A stretch of 64,000 nucleotides of DNA, from positions 1 through 64,000 of the forward strand of contig NZ_JACJKB010000012.1 of assembly GCF_016900375.1 (NCBI RefSeq), read 5' to 3'. Of this stretch, positions 44,687 through 53,328 are shown piece after piece. Positions within the stretch are counted from its first letter, which is position 1, and each line of letters opens with the position of its first letter. This stretch comes from Collinsella tanakaei. Its GTDB lineage: Bacteria > Actinomycetota > Coriobacteriia > Coriobacteriales > Coriobacteriaceae. A program made the translations under genes and the position numbers. The notes beneath the pieces were generated by a model. The model ran no database searches. It worked only from the letters and a program-made list of their open reading frames with translations, and was not told where the DNA came from.

Positions 44687-47092
44687 TGAGCGGCGCTTCT
44701 TGAGGGCAAGCACCACGCCGGCGATAACCGCGATGACCCCGGCTCCTCCCACTGCGGCGATTACGATCAGCGAGCTATCGCCCGTTTGGGGAAGCTGCTC
44801 GTGCGCGGGCATGCCATCGGCGCTGACAATGGGGGCGATGACCTCGAAGTATCCTCCGGTGGGAATCGTCAGGTATACCTCGCCGCCGCCAGCGACGGTC
44901 TCGTACGTGTAGGTGCGACCATCGTCACCGTACAGGACGACCTCGACCGTCTGGCCATCATAGTCGTGCGTGCGGATGCCGATGCGCGCGCGCATGCCGT
45001 CGAAGGTCATGCCCATGACCGTGTCGTCAAGCGGCGTCACGAGCGCGATGGCGACACCGAGGACCGCGCGGTCGCCTTTGCCCAGGCTCGTAACGGGATT
45101 CTCGCGTGCGCCGGTAAGCACCAGGCATTCCACGGTAACGCCCGAGGGGACGCCCTCCACCGTGACGCCGGCGCTCGTGTTCTGGTAATCCCAGGCCGCT
45201 CCGGTACCGAACACCGCGATGCGACGCGTTGCGGTCACGCTTTCCGCCACGCCCGGGAACGCGCGCGTGGTGGCCGTGATGGTCACGACGCCGTCGGAAA
45301 CTGCGGTCACCGTGCCATTAGCGTCGACGCGTGCGACCTTGGAATTCGACGAGCTCCACGTCACCGCAACTGCGGAGGCGGCAGGATCGAACACGGGCTT
45401 TAGATTCAGCGGGTTGCCCGGAGACGCGTAGGCAACGTCATCGCCAAAGGGATCATCGGGAAGCGCGATCGTGAAATGCTCGATCTTGGGCTTGGTAGCG
45501 ATGGCCTGGGAGAACGTCTCTGTCGCCTTGGCGAGGGAGTCCGTCGCGGCATCGACGTCGTTTTGCGTGAGCGATGTCAGCTCTGCGGTTGCGACGGTTT
45601 TGGCCGCAGCGCGCGCGGCGTTGAACGCGTCGCCCTGTTCCGTTGTTGCCCACCGGGCGCCGGGAGCGACGTCGAAGATGTCCTCGGCGATGGTCACGCC
45701 GTTGTCCGCATCAGCAGCTGCGGCGCGTGCTTTCTCAAGGTCAGCGCGGGAAACCTGGGCGACTTTCACGGTGTCCTCGAACGCAGTGCGGGCTATGGCA
45801 AGCGCATCCGCCGTGGTGTCGACGGCGTTCTGGCTGGCATCCTTTGCGTCGAGCATTGTCTTCGCCTCGGCGAGGGCTGCCTTGAGCGCATCGTGATGTT
45901 CGGGGGCTGTCCAGGCGGAGCCGTGCTTTACATCACGGCCGTCCTTCGAGGCGGCGGTTTCTGCGAGGGCCTTGTCCGCCGCCGCAGCGTCACTCAGGGC
46001 CGTGCGGTCGACATGCACCATCTTGATGGCAGCGGCGAGCTTCTCATGCAGGTCTTTGACCTCGCTGCGTGCGGCAGAAATGCCGTCGAGCGTGAGGTCT
46101 TCGGCCTCGAGCCTTGCCGCGAGCGCATCCAGCTCGGACGCGAGCGTCGCAGCGTCGTCCGCCGGTAGATAGACCGTCGCATCAGGCGCGTCTGCCAGCT
46201 CATCCTCGTCGAGAACGATCGTCTCGTCCAGTTGCGCGCGCAGCTCTTCCAGCTCAGCCATTGCCGCGGCGAGCTCCTCCTCGAGCTTGGCGTCGAGATC
46301 CGCACCGGGCTCCTCTTCAGGCTGCTCCTCTTCGAACTGCTCCTCGGGATTCTCTTCGGGGGTCTTCCCCGGCTCGGCTTCGTCACCCTCGCGGGGCTCC
46401 GGACCAGGCTCTTCCTCAAGCTCCTGTTCCGCCGGCTCCGCGGGTTCGGAGGCAACCGCACCGATGACCTCGTAGCGCCCGTTAGCCGTTCCCGTCGGCA
46501 CGCCGCTCAGCGTGAGGCGCGCGCCGTCCCAGCGCACTTCCACCAGAGCACCCGCCGGGGATCCGTCCGCGCCGGCGACTACGGTGGCGCTCAGCGTCAC
46601 CGGCTCATCGCCTTCCGCATAGAACACGATGGCCACGGTGTCGCCAACGGCGGCATCGCCCGCGGGGAACAACAGGTTGGCACTGACGGGATCGGTCGAA
46701 TCGTCGCCTTCCGCAGCCGGATAGGCGAGCTGGCCCACAAAAGTCACGGCCTGGCCTTCCACGAGCTCCGTCGTCCGGGCCTCCTCAACCGGCAGCACAC
46801 TTGCCTGGGGTACGAGGTCGCCCAACGGCCCGACGATCCAACCGGACCCGTCGACATCCACAGCGCTCACGGCATCGGTCGTATCGTCGGCGGGCGCGGC
46901 CTCATCTTCCGCATCCGGCGGCAGGGTTTCTTCGGTAGCAGCCGCCTCCTCATCCGCCGCAGCGGACTCAAGCTCGACGACCGCCGCTTCGGGCGCGTCG
47001 TCGGCATATGCAAGGGAGGGAATCGGACTCACCGCAATCAGCGCAATAGTCAGCAGCATGGCGGGGAAGTTCGCAACGGGCATCCTCTTCAT
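44684..47092 (-). CDS. LPXTG cell-wall-anchored surface protein
   Basis: The 802-aa protein has a signal peptide (1 to about 29), an acidic Pro/Glu-rich stretch (about 220-275), three helical FIVAR-like repeats (about 335-550) with the recurring W-ptp.. motif HGSAWTAPEHHDALKAAL / GARWATTEQGDAFNAA, and a BIG2-like Ig domain (VTWSSSNSKVARVDANGTVTAVSDGVVTITA). It ends with LPQTG at 767, a membrane span and KKRRS, the sortase sorting signal. The role is probably adhesion or cell-surface binding. GGAGGAGGG precedes the ATG. Confidence 0.9.
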   Translation of the reverse strand: MKRMPVANFPAMLLTIALIAVSPIPSLAYADDAPEAAVVELESAAADEEAAATEETLPPDAEDEAAPADDTTDAVSAVDVDGSGWIVGPLGDLVPQASVLPVEEARTTELVEGQAVTFVGQLAYPAAEGDDSTDPVSANLLFPAGDAAVGDTVAIVFYAEGDEPVTLSATVVAGADGSPAGALVEVRWDGARLTLSGVPTGTANGRYEVIGAVASEPAEPAEQELEEEPGPEPREGDEAEPGKTPEENPEEQFEEEQPEEEPGADLDAKLEEELAAAMAELEELRAQLDETIVLDEDELADAPDATVYLPADDAATLASELDALAARLEAEDLTLDGISAARSEVKDLHEKLAAAIKMVHVDRTALSDAAAADKALAETAASKDGRDVKHGSAWTAPEHHDALKAALAEAKTMLDAKDASQNAVDTTADALAIARTAFEDTVKVAQVSRADLEKARAAAADADNGVTIAEDIFDVAPGARWATTEQGDAFNAARAAAKTVATAELTSLTQNDVDAATDSLAKATETFSQAIATKPKIEHFTIALPDDPFGDDVAYASPGNPLNLKPVFDPAASAVAVTWSSSNSKVARVDANGTVTAVSDGVVTITATTRAFPGVAESVTATRRIAVFGTGAAWDYQNTSAGVTVEGVPSGVTVECLVLTGARENPVTSLGKGDRAVLGVAIALVTPLDDTVMGMTFDGMRARIGIRTHDYDGQTVEVVLYGDDGRTYTYETVAGGGEVYLTIPTGGYFEVIAPIVSADGMPAHEQLPQTGDSSLIVIAAVGGAGVIAVIAGVVLALKKRRS

Positions 47093-47172
47093 GGCTCAAC
47101 CCTCCTCCCGTGCGTTTGTGGCGTCGATTCATCGGTCGGCAGGCTATTGCTCTTATTGCCGCGCCGTTGCGC

Positions 47173-47215
47173 AAAAAAGCCCTGCGTCCAGCACGATTCG
47201 CTGAACGCAGGGCTT
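47173..47215 (-). terminator. terminator of the MFS gene
   Basis: AAGCCCTGCGT (47177-47187) pairs with ACGCAGGGCTT (47205-47215) and is followed by TTTTTT on the transcribed strand. The loop contains TTCAGCGAATC, a motif also found in the terminal repeats of the 161/163-bp element. Confidence 0.9.
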
Positions 47216-47272
47216 CCGTCGGCAGCCGGCATGCCAATCGCTGTATTTGATGGCAGCGCGCCCCAAACCACG

Positions 47273-47305
47273 CGTCGGGAACGCAGCGGCGCCGCGTTCC
47301 CGACG
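47273..47305. other. perfect 12-bp stem just after the MFS stop
   Basis: CGTCGGGAACGC pairs exactly with GCGTTCCCGACG around a 9-nt loop, 2 bp from the MFS stop. It precedes the true terminator and may protect or process the mRNA end. Confidence 0.75.
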
Positions 47306-47307
47306 AG

Positions 47308-48714
47308 CTATACCGCCCGTTTGCGATTTTTGAACACGCCGAAGATGATGGCCGTGCACACGGCCTCGGCTGCCGCAAAGGCAACGACCAGCAGAAACGC
47401 TTGCTGGGTTCCCGTCGCCGTGGCTGCCGCCATGTGCGAGGGGTCGGCAGCCTGGGCGCTCGCCACGACAGTCGACACGAACACCGTGCCGATTGCGCCC
47501 GCCAGCTGCTGCATCGTGTTGATGATGGCGTTGCCGTCGGCGTTTTGGCCGGAAGCCAGATGCGCGAGACCGTTCGTCATGTTGCTGGGCAAATTTGCGC
47601 CTTTGCCCAGCGAGTACAGCACGAAGAGGCAGATGATGAGCGGCTCGGTGAGCGTTGGCGCAAGCCAGAAAAACAGCAACGTAGATGCGAGCGTGACCAC
47701 GCAGCCCGTGATGATCGAGACCCCTGCGCCGAGCCGATCGTAGATGATGCCCGACAGCGGCGCCTGCACGGCACCCGCGAGCGCCCCCGGCACAAGCAGG
47801 CACCCCGCGGTAAACGCACCGATTCCAAGCGAGAGCTGGGCGAAGTTGGGAATGAGAAACGCCAGTCCGAGCGTGCAGAACTGCGCGAGCAGAATCCCGA
47901 GCGCCGAGAGGGCGAACACCGGGTCGCGCAGCACGCGCACGTTCAACAGGGCATCGGGCTGGGAAAGCGACCGTTTGCAGAACAGCGCGATCGCAACGGC
48001 GGCCACGGCGAACAGCCCGAGCACGAGAGGACTCGTCCATCCGGCCGAGGAAGCGCTATTGGCCGCGAAGATAAAGCAGGCAAAGCCGATGGCAAGCACG
48101 ATAAGGCCGCAGATGTCGAGCGACGAGGGCTCGGGCCTCGCCTCCTGCCGAATGCACGCGGCCCCCATAACGAACGACACGAGAACGAGCGGCACGAGCG
48201 CCCAGAACACCGCGCGCCATCCCGCCGCACCCACGAGGAAACCGCCGAGCGACGGCCCGATGGCAGGCGCCGTCGAGGTGATGAAGTTGGCGATGCCGAT
48301 CATGAGGCCCATGCTTTTGCGGGGCACCTGCTCCAAAATGATATTGAACATGAGGGGCAGCGCCACGCCCGTGCCCACGCCCTGCACCAGGCGACCGGCA
48401 AGAAGCACCGGGAAGGCCGGGGCGAGCGCCGCCGCCAGCGTGCCTGCCAAGAAGCACGAGGCGCCCACGATGAACAGCGTGCGCATGGTGAAACGGCGCC
48501 GCAGGTACGATGACGTCGGGATGATGATGGACAGCACGAGCAGGTAGCCCGTGGTGATCCACTGCACCACCGCCGTGCTGATGCCGAACTCGCCCATGAG
48601 CGTGGGGAACGTCACGTTCATGGAGCTTTCCACCACCACGCCGGAAAATGACATGATGCCCGCCGCAATCACCGATGCAACGACGCGCGGCGTTAGCTTT
48701 TGTTTGCTCTCCAC
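47308..48714 (-). CDS. MFS multidrug transporter, DHA2 family
   Basis: The 468-aa protein has about 14 membrane spans. It shows the EmrB/QacA-type motifs VVQWITTGYLLVLSIIIPTSSYLRRRFTMRTLFIVGASCFLAGTLAAALAP and GRLVQGVGTGVALPLMFNIILEQVP with motif C-like IGPSLGGFLVGAAGWRAVF. DHA2 members export drugs or biocides with protons. It follows the MarR gene by 3 bp, and is therefore probably induced when MarR binds its ligand. Confidence 0.93.
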   Translation of the reverse strand: MESKQKLTPRVVASVIAAGIMSFSGVVVESSMNVTFPTLMGEFGISTAVVQWITTGYLLVLSIIIPTSSYLRRRFTMRTLFIVGASCFLAGTLAAALAPAFPVLLAGRLVQGVGTGVALPLMFNIILEQVPRKSMGLMIGIANFITSTAPAIGPSLGGFLVGAAGWRAVFWALVPLVLVSFVMGAACIRQEARPEPSSLDICGLIVLAIGFACFIFAANSASSAGWTSPLVLGLFAVAAVAIALFCKRSLSQPDALLNVRVLRDPVFALSALGILLAQFCTLGLAFLIPNFAQLSLGIGAFTAGCLLVPGALAGAVQAPLSGIIYDRLGAGVSIITGCVVTLASTLLFFWLAPTLTEPLIICLFVLYSLGKGANLPSNMTNGLAHLASGQNADGNAIINTMQQLAGAIGTVFVSTVVASAQAADPSHMAAATATGTQQAFLLVVAFAAAEAVCTAIIFGVFKNRKRAV

Positions 48715-48717
48715 GCT

Positions 48718-49245
48718 CTACTCACCCGCGATTCCGGCTTCCGCCGCGCGCCGGGCGAGGCGTTCGTTCTGCCAGTTCGTAAGGTCCGCCGCCGCCGTCA
48801 CCTCGAGCAAGCGCATGACCGTGCGCACCGTCACCTCGATATCGCCTTCCGTCACGCCCGCGTCGCCCAGCAGCTGCGCGGTGTGCTCGTAGACCTCTTC
48901 GTACCAGATGCGGTGCGTGGCAAGACCGTGCTCGGTGAGCTCGACCAGCACCTCGCGTCCGTCCGTAGGGCTGGGAATTTTGCGCAGATACCCGTTTCGC
49001 TCAAGGTCGCACACCGCGCGCGTGATGCTCGGACGCGTGGTGCCCATGTCCTCGGCGATGTCGCTCACGCGGACCGCACGGCGGCAGGCGGGGTCTTCCT
49101 CGGCGCATCCTCCCAGCTCATAAAGGGTGTCGAGCACGCGGGTCCTGCCGTTGGTGAGATCGGGCGGCAAGTCTGGCATCAAGCCGTCGATGCGGCGCGC
49201 GCGGCGCAGCGTATCCATAAGGACCTTGAATGAACGCTCTTTCAT
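48718..49245 (-). CDS. MarR-family regulator
   Basis: The 175-aa protein has a winged-helix core: RVSDIAEDMGTTRPSITRAVCDLERNGYLRKIPSPTDGREVLVELTEHG (about 66-114), and long dimer helices at both ends. The start ATG at 49245 has AGGGGG 7 nt upstream. It is the first gene of a two-gene operon with a DHA2 efflux pump, and a perfect palindrome in its promoter is a likely operator, the classic autoregulated MarR arrangement. Confidence 0.92.
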   Translation of the reverse strand: MKERSFKVLMDTLRRARRIDGLMPDLPPDLTNGRTRVLDTLYELGGCAEEDPACRRAVRVSDIAEDMGTTRPSITRAVCDLERNGYLRKIPSPTDGREVLVELTEHGLATHRIWYEEVYEHTAQLLGDAGVTEGDIEVTVRTVMRLLEVTAAADLTNWQNERLARRAAEAGIAGE

Positions 49246-49293
49246 GGCGATGCCCCCTGCGATCTGCTCTGTGCTCGATTTTAGTTGCCATTG

Positions 49294-49314
49294 ATAATTA
49301 CCTTGAGTAATTAT
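49294..49314. promoter_or_regulatory. probable MarR operator
   Basis: ATAATTAC-CTTGA-GTAATTAT is a perfect 8-bp-arm palindrome with a 5-bp spacer, 49 bp upstream of the marR-like start. Its size and AT-rich arms fit MarR-family sites. Confidence 0.75.
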
Positions 49315-49363
49315 AGGCACGTGCTTTCGTATTTCAAGGGACATCTTGAGGATATGAGGCGGG

Positions 49364-49648
49364 TCAATCGCCTGTGCTACGGGCGGCGATATCCTTCACG
49401 CGCTCGAACTGGCGCATGATGTAATCGTAGTTCTCCCGGCGATGCGGCACGGTGCAGGCGGAGCAATCCTTGATGTCGCCCGCCTCGCCCACGTAGCGGA
49501 AGTTGCCGCCGCAATCGGGGCCCAGGCAGTACAGCGGGCAATAGCAGAACAGGCAGTTGAGGTCTTCTGCCGGCATATCGTGGCAGGGGTAGAACTCGCA
49601 TGCCGTGTGGTTGAAGAACTTGTAGTGCTCGCCGCCCTGACGCCCCAT
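49364..49648 (-). CDS. cysteine-rich small-domain protein
   Basis: The 94-aa protein has the conserved Cys pattern HTACEFYPCHD, LNCLFCYCPLYCLGPDCGG and IKDCSACTVPHRRENYDYI, matching the cysteine-rich small domain family (Pfam CRSD) found alone or fused to cobamide-related proteins in anaerobes. It probably binds metal or an iron-sulphur cluster; the function is unknown. The ATG at 49648 has GAGGTA upstream. It stands alone. Confidence 0.88.
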   Translation of the reverse strand: MGRQGGEHYKFFNHTACEFYPCHDMPAEDLNCLFCYCPLYCLGPDCGGNFRYVGEAGDIKDCSACTVPHRRENYDYIMRQFERVKDIAARSTGD

Positions 49649-49807
49649 ACGTACCTCGCAGGTTCGAATGATCCACCATTGCCGACATCGTACCAAAGCA
49701 GATAGCCCGGCAAGATGCGATGTGAGCACTCAAACGTTTTTGTCCACGCGCGATGATAGGCTTCTATTCAACGGAAGACCTGCAGGCAACAGCGGTAGGA
49801 GGCTGCA

Positions 49808-50941
49808 ATGGTACGTGACGGTATGAACTATCGAGAAGCAGTCGAGGCCATCAAGGGCGCAATTCTCCAAGCGCAATATGCTGCAGCCAAGAGCGTCAAT
49901 GCTCAGCAGCTACAGCTCTACTTTGCCGTCGGGGGCTACCTGTCTCATCAAAGCGAAATACAAGCGTGGGGCAGTGGTGCCATTGACACCATCAGCGAAA
50001 TGCTCCAGAAAGATCTACCCGGTCTCCGCGGTTTTTCTGGAAGAAATCTAAGGCTTATGCGAACCTTCTACCGAGAATGGAGCCCCTACCTCATCCCCAC
50101 TCCCAATTTGGAACTTGCGAATTCCGAATTACCAAACGAGCGGACTCCCATAATCTGGAATTTGCAACTTCCGAATTCAAGCGGATGCTCTTTCGATGAC
50201 TTCTTTTCAATCGGGTTTACCCACCACCGTTGGATCATCACGCACGCAAAGACCCTTGAAGAGCGCTTGTTTTACGTTCACAAATGCGCTGCCGAACACC
50301 TGAGCGTGACCGCCCTCAAGCGCTCTATCAGAGCGGATGATTTCCACCGCCAAGGCGCGGCGCCCAACAACTTTCTTTCAGCCCTGTCCAAAAGCCAACA
50401 GGCGCTCCGCGCCATCGCCACCTTCAAAGACGAATATCTGCTTGACTTCATCAACGTTGAGGAACTGGGCGTACGCGACACCGAGGATGTCGACGAGCGC
50501 GTATTGGAGCAGGGCATCGTTCAAAACATCAAGCAATTCATCATGACGTTCGGCAAGGGCTTCTCGTTCGTGGGCAACCAATTCCACCTCGACGCGTTTG
50601 GCGTTGGCCAATACGTCGACTTGCTGTTTTTCAATCGCGACCTCAATTGTCTCGTAGCGGTCGAGCTCAAAAACGGCCCGTTTAAAACAGCCTACCTCGG
50701 GCAACTTTCCGGATACCTGAGGGTACTTGACGACTTTGAACGTCGCGAGCACGAAAACCCTTCAATCGGCCTCGTGCTCTGCAAAGATATGAATACTGCG
50801 TTCGTCGACTATATGATCCGGGACTACACCATGCCGATGGGCGTCGCCACATACAAAACCTCCAAGGACATGTCGCACGAGCTTCTGGATGCCCTGCCCC
50901 CAATCGATGCCCTCAAAGCGTTGCTGGAAGGAGACACCTAA
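49808..50941 (+). CDS. DUF1016 PD-(D/E)XK nuclease-fold protein
   Basis: The 377-aa protein has the DUF1016 N-terminal part (YREAVEAIKGAILQAQYAAAKSVN..., AIDTISEMLQKDLPGLRGFSGRNLRLMRTFYREW) and a C-terminal PD-(D/E)XK core with QYVDLLFFNRDLNCLVAVELKNG (catalytic D and ExK). In between, around residues 100-130, is a degenerate duplicated NLELANSELPN/WNLQLPNS linker. Such proteins (YhcG type) are often tied to restriction-modification or mobile DNA; here no methylase is adjacent. Lower GC and AT-rich codons suggest recent transfer. AGGAGG precedes the ATG. Confidence 0.9.
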   Translation: MVRDGMNYREAVEAIKGAILQAQYAAAKSVNAQQLQLYFAVGGYLSHQSEIQAWGSGAIDTISEMLQKDLPGLRGFSGRNLRLMRTFYREWSPYLIPTPNLELANSELPNERTPIIWNLQLPNSSGCSFDDFFSIGFTHHRWIITHAKTLEERLFYVHKCAAEHLSVTALKRSIRADDFHRQGAAPNNFLSALSKSQQALRAIATFKDEYLLDFINVEELGVRDTEDVDERVLEQGIVQNIKQFIMTFGKGFSFVGNQFHLDAFGVGQYVDLLFFNRDLNCLVAVELKNGPFKTAYLGQLSGYLRVLDDFERREHENPSIGLVLCKDMNTAFVDYMIRDYTMPMGVATYKTSKDMSHELLDALPPIDALKALLEGDT

Positions 50942-51044
50942 GCAAGGCGCAAAAGCCGCCGAGCCTCAGCCTCTGCGAGAAGAAGCTCGGCGCCCCAACA
51001 GCACGTTGGCGAAAACCCAGTTCGGGCTCAAGCGCGCCGCGCCG

Positions 51045-51464
51045 CTACGCTTGCGGGTACTGACTGTCGTCGACCGGCTCGAGCCACTCGTTGGAGGTGT
51101 CCTCGCCGGGCGCCTCAAAGGCGATGTGGCTGAACCACGAGTCGCACGCGGCGCCATGCCAGTGCTTGACGCCGGCGGGAATCACCACGACAGTGCCGGG
51201 CGTAAGCTCCTGCGGGTCCTTTCCCCACTCCTGGTACCAGCCGCGACCGTCGGTGCAGACGAGGATCTGGCCGCCGCCCTTGCTGGCGTGGTGGATGTGC
51301 CAGTTGTTGCGGCAGCCGGGCTCGAAGGTGACGTTGGACATGCCGATGCCGGCCTCCGCCGGATTGGTCAGCGGGTTGAGATACGAGTTGCCGATGAAGT
51401 ACTGCGCATAGGCGTCGTTGGGGTTGCCCATGCCGAACATGGGGGTGAAGTCGTTGGTTGCCAT
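51045..51464 (-). CDS. cupin-domain protein
   Basis: The 139-aa single-domain cupin shows metal-binding motif 1 (NWHIHHASKGGGQILVCTDGRG) and motif 2 (PGTVVVIPAGVKHWHGA). Such cupins are often paired with carboxymuconolactone-decarboxylase-like proteins, one of which lies about 1 kb upstream in the same direction. The substrate is unknown. GGAGGAAACC precedes the ATG. Confidence 0.92.
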   Translation of the reverse strand: MATNDFTPMFGMGNPNDAYAQYFIGNSYLNPLTNPAEAGIGMSNVTFEPGCRNNWHIHHASKGGGQILVCTDGRGWYQEWGKDPQELTPGTVVVIPAGVKHWHGAACDSWFSHIAFEAPGEDTSNEWLEPVDDSQYPQA

Positions 51465-51536
51465 GGTTTCCTCCTTTGGCTTGGCGAGCCGGCGGCACTG
51501 GAGTCCCAGCTCGCATGGTTTATTAGCTGATTCGTG

Positions 51537-52502
51537 CTATGCCATCGTCATGACCAGCATGAGGATGGGCACGATGGCAAACGACGCGAGCGTCGACACG
51601 ATGGTCCCGCGCGCCGGGATATCGCCGTTCTGTCCGTAGGTCGCCGCGATAGGACCGGCCATCGAGCCGGTCGGCATGGCGAGCAGCACGATGAAGACGC
51701 CGAGGGCGAGGTCGCTCGGCACGATAGGCGCGAGCACGAGATAGGCGATGAGCGGCGCAATGAGGAAGCGAATGAGCGTGAAACCCCACAGGCGCCCCTC
51801 GGTAAGCACGCTTCTCAGGTCGGCATCGGCGATGGAGAGACCCACGAGCATCATCGCGAGCGGCGCGGTGATGCCGCCGGTCATATTCGCCGCCTGCATG
51901 ATGGGCATCGGAACGGGGATGTTCGCGAAGAACACGACCATCGCGATGAGACTCACGACGAGCGGCACGTTGAGCATGTTCTTGAGAACGGTGCGCGCGG
52001 TTTCTGCCAACGGGGTGCGGCGCGCCGCGGCATCGCCCGTAGCGCCGCTCGTCAACGCGGCGATGCCGAGGCTGTACAGAAACACGTTCGAGATCGCGAT
52101 GAAGATCGACCCCAGGAACACCGACGCACCGCCGAAAACGGAATCGAGCACCGCGAAGCCGATGAAGCCCGTGTTGGTGAGCACGCCTTGGAACAGGTAG
52201 AGGCCGCGATGCTCCGCCGGCACGCGCAGCACCGCCACGGCGACGGCCGCGGCAACGAGCATCACGAAGAATATCGCCACGCCGAGGATGATCGACCAGG
52301 TGATGGCGTCGCCGCCCGTTGACGGGTCGACCTCCCCCACCGAGGCCAACACGGTGCACGGCAGGGTGATGTTGAAGATGAGATTCGAGATCTTGGGGCG
52401 GATGTCGGCGGTAAGGTAGCCCGCCTGCGCGGCGATGTAGCCCAAGATCGTGACGATGATAAGCGAGAACATGCTGCCCAGCACGCTTGCGATATCGACC
52501 AC
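51537..52502 (-). CDS. AEC-family transporter
   Basis: The 321-aa protein has about ten membrane spans in the auxin-efflux-carrier pattern: KISNLIFNITLPCTVLASV, GVLTNTGFIGFAVLDSVFG, a PLAMMLVGLSIADADLR core and MPTGSMAGPIAATYG. AEC proteins move organic acids (malonate, malate) or efflux substrates. Start is GTG at 52502 with AAGGGA upstream. It lies between the CMD and cupin genes on the same strand, with 20 bp to the CMD stop, suggesting one transcript. Confidence 0.9.
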   Translation of the reverse strand: MVDIASVLGSMFSLIIVTILGYIAAQAGYLTADIRPKISNLIFNITLPCTVLASVGEVDPSTGGDAITWSIILGVAIFFVMLVAAAVAVAVLRVPAEHRGLYLFQGVLTNTGFIGFAVLDSVFGGASVFLGSIFIAISNVFLYSLGIAALTSGATGDAAARRTPLAETARTVLKNMLNVPLVVSLIAMVVFFANIPVPMPIMQAANMTGGITAPLAMMLVGLSIADADLRSVLTEGRLWGFTLIRFLIAPLIAYLVLAPIVPSDLALGVFIVLLAMPTGSMAGPIAATYGQNGDIPARGTIVSTLASFAIVPILMLVMTMA

Positions 52503-52521
52503 GGCGACCGTCCCTTCCTGC

Positions 52522-53232
52522 CTACGCGCGCGCCGCCGCGGCGTTATCGATGCAGGTCAGGGCGTTCAGACTGCGCGGGTAGCCGATGTAGGGCAGCATC
52601 TGCGAGACCACGCGGTACAGGAAATCGCGGTCGCGACCCAAGTTGAGGTTCGCGCCGGCATGCGCCGTGGCTTGCGGCTCGCAGCCGCCCTGGGCCGCGA
52701 TGTAGCAGAAGGTGATCATCTCGCGATCGAGGTCAGAAAGGCCGCTGCGGGTGTAGTAGTCACCGAAGCAGTTGGCAGCGAGCCAGCGGTTGATGTGCTC
52801 GCGCTCCGCCGGGCCGTTCGCCCAGCTCTCGCGCATGCCCTCGCCGAAGTACTCGATCTGCTTCCGATTACCCGCCGCTTGGCGCGTCTCGAGCGTAGTC
52901 GTCTGCTGCCCGGGCAGGGGCAGCTCGACGCCGCGGGAGGTCAGGACCTCGTTTGCCGCAGCGATAAACGGGCGCACGCGACCGATGCCCAGGTACGCGG
53001 TCGCTTGATAGACGACCTCCTTAAGCTCGACGGGCGTCACGCCGGCGTCGAGCGCCTCGGACGCCATCACGCGGAACTCGTCGACGCCTTGGCAGCCCAG
53101 CAAGGCGGCGAGGATCGCCAGGTAGCGCTCGCGCATCGGAAGCTCAGCCGCGGGGTCGGTCGGCACCTGCTCGCCCGCGAAGTACGCAAAGCGCTCAGCG
53201 AACTCCGGATCGGTCTTCTCAAACTCTTTCAT
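52522..53232 (-). CDS. carboxymuconolactone-decarboxylase-family protein, two domains
   Basis: The 236-aa protein has two AhpD-like alpha-helical domains: FRVMASEALDAGVTPVELKEVVYQATAYLGIGRV (about 60-100) and LSDLDREMITFCYIAAQGGCEPQATAHAGANLNLG (about 170-205). The CxxC peroxidase pair of AhpD is not visible, so a decarboxylase or unknown role is more likely. The ATG at 53232 has GGAAGGAG upstream. It heads the CMD - AEC transporter - cupin run. Confidence 0.88.
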   Translation of the reverse strand: MKEFEKTDPEFAERFAYFAGEQVPTDPAAELPMRERYLAILAALLGCQGVDEFRVMASEALDAGVTPVELKEVVYQATAYLGIGRVRPFIAAANEVLTSRGVELPLPGQQTTTLETRQAAGNRKQIEYFGEGMRESWANGPAEREHINRWLAANCFGDYYTRSGLSDLDREMITFCYIAAQGGCEPQATAHAGANLNLGRDRDFLYRVVSQMLPYIGYPRSLNALTCIDNAAAARA

Positions 53233-53248
53233 CTTCAAACTCCTTCCG

Positions 53249-53279
53249 TGAAAGTTTGGGGCCTGTCCCCAAACTTGCA
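53249..53279. repeat. 31-bp TGAAAG-family palindrome (B4)
   Basis: TGAAAGTTTGGGGCC... pairs with ...CCCCAAACTTGCA. It lies 19 bp from A4 in the gap between aldo/keto reductase and CMD genes. Confidence 0.9.
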
Positions 53280-53297
53280 AATCTTGTCAGCCAGAAG

Positions 53298-53328
53298 CGA
53301 CAAGTTTGTACCTGGCACCATCTTGTCG
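53298..53328. repeat. 31-bp CGACAAG palindrome abutting a stop codon (A4)
   Basis: CGACAAG...CTTGTCG ends at 53328; the aldo/keto reductase stop begins at 53329. Confidence 0.92.
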
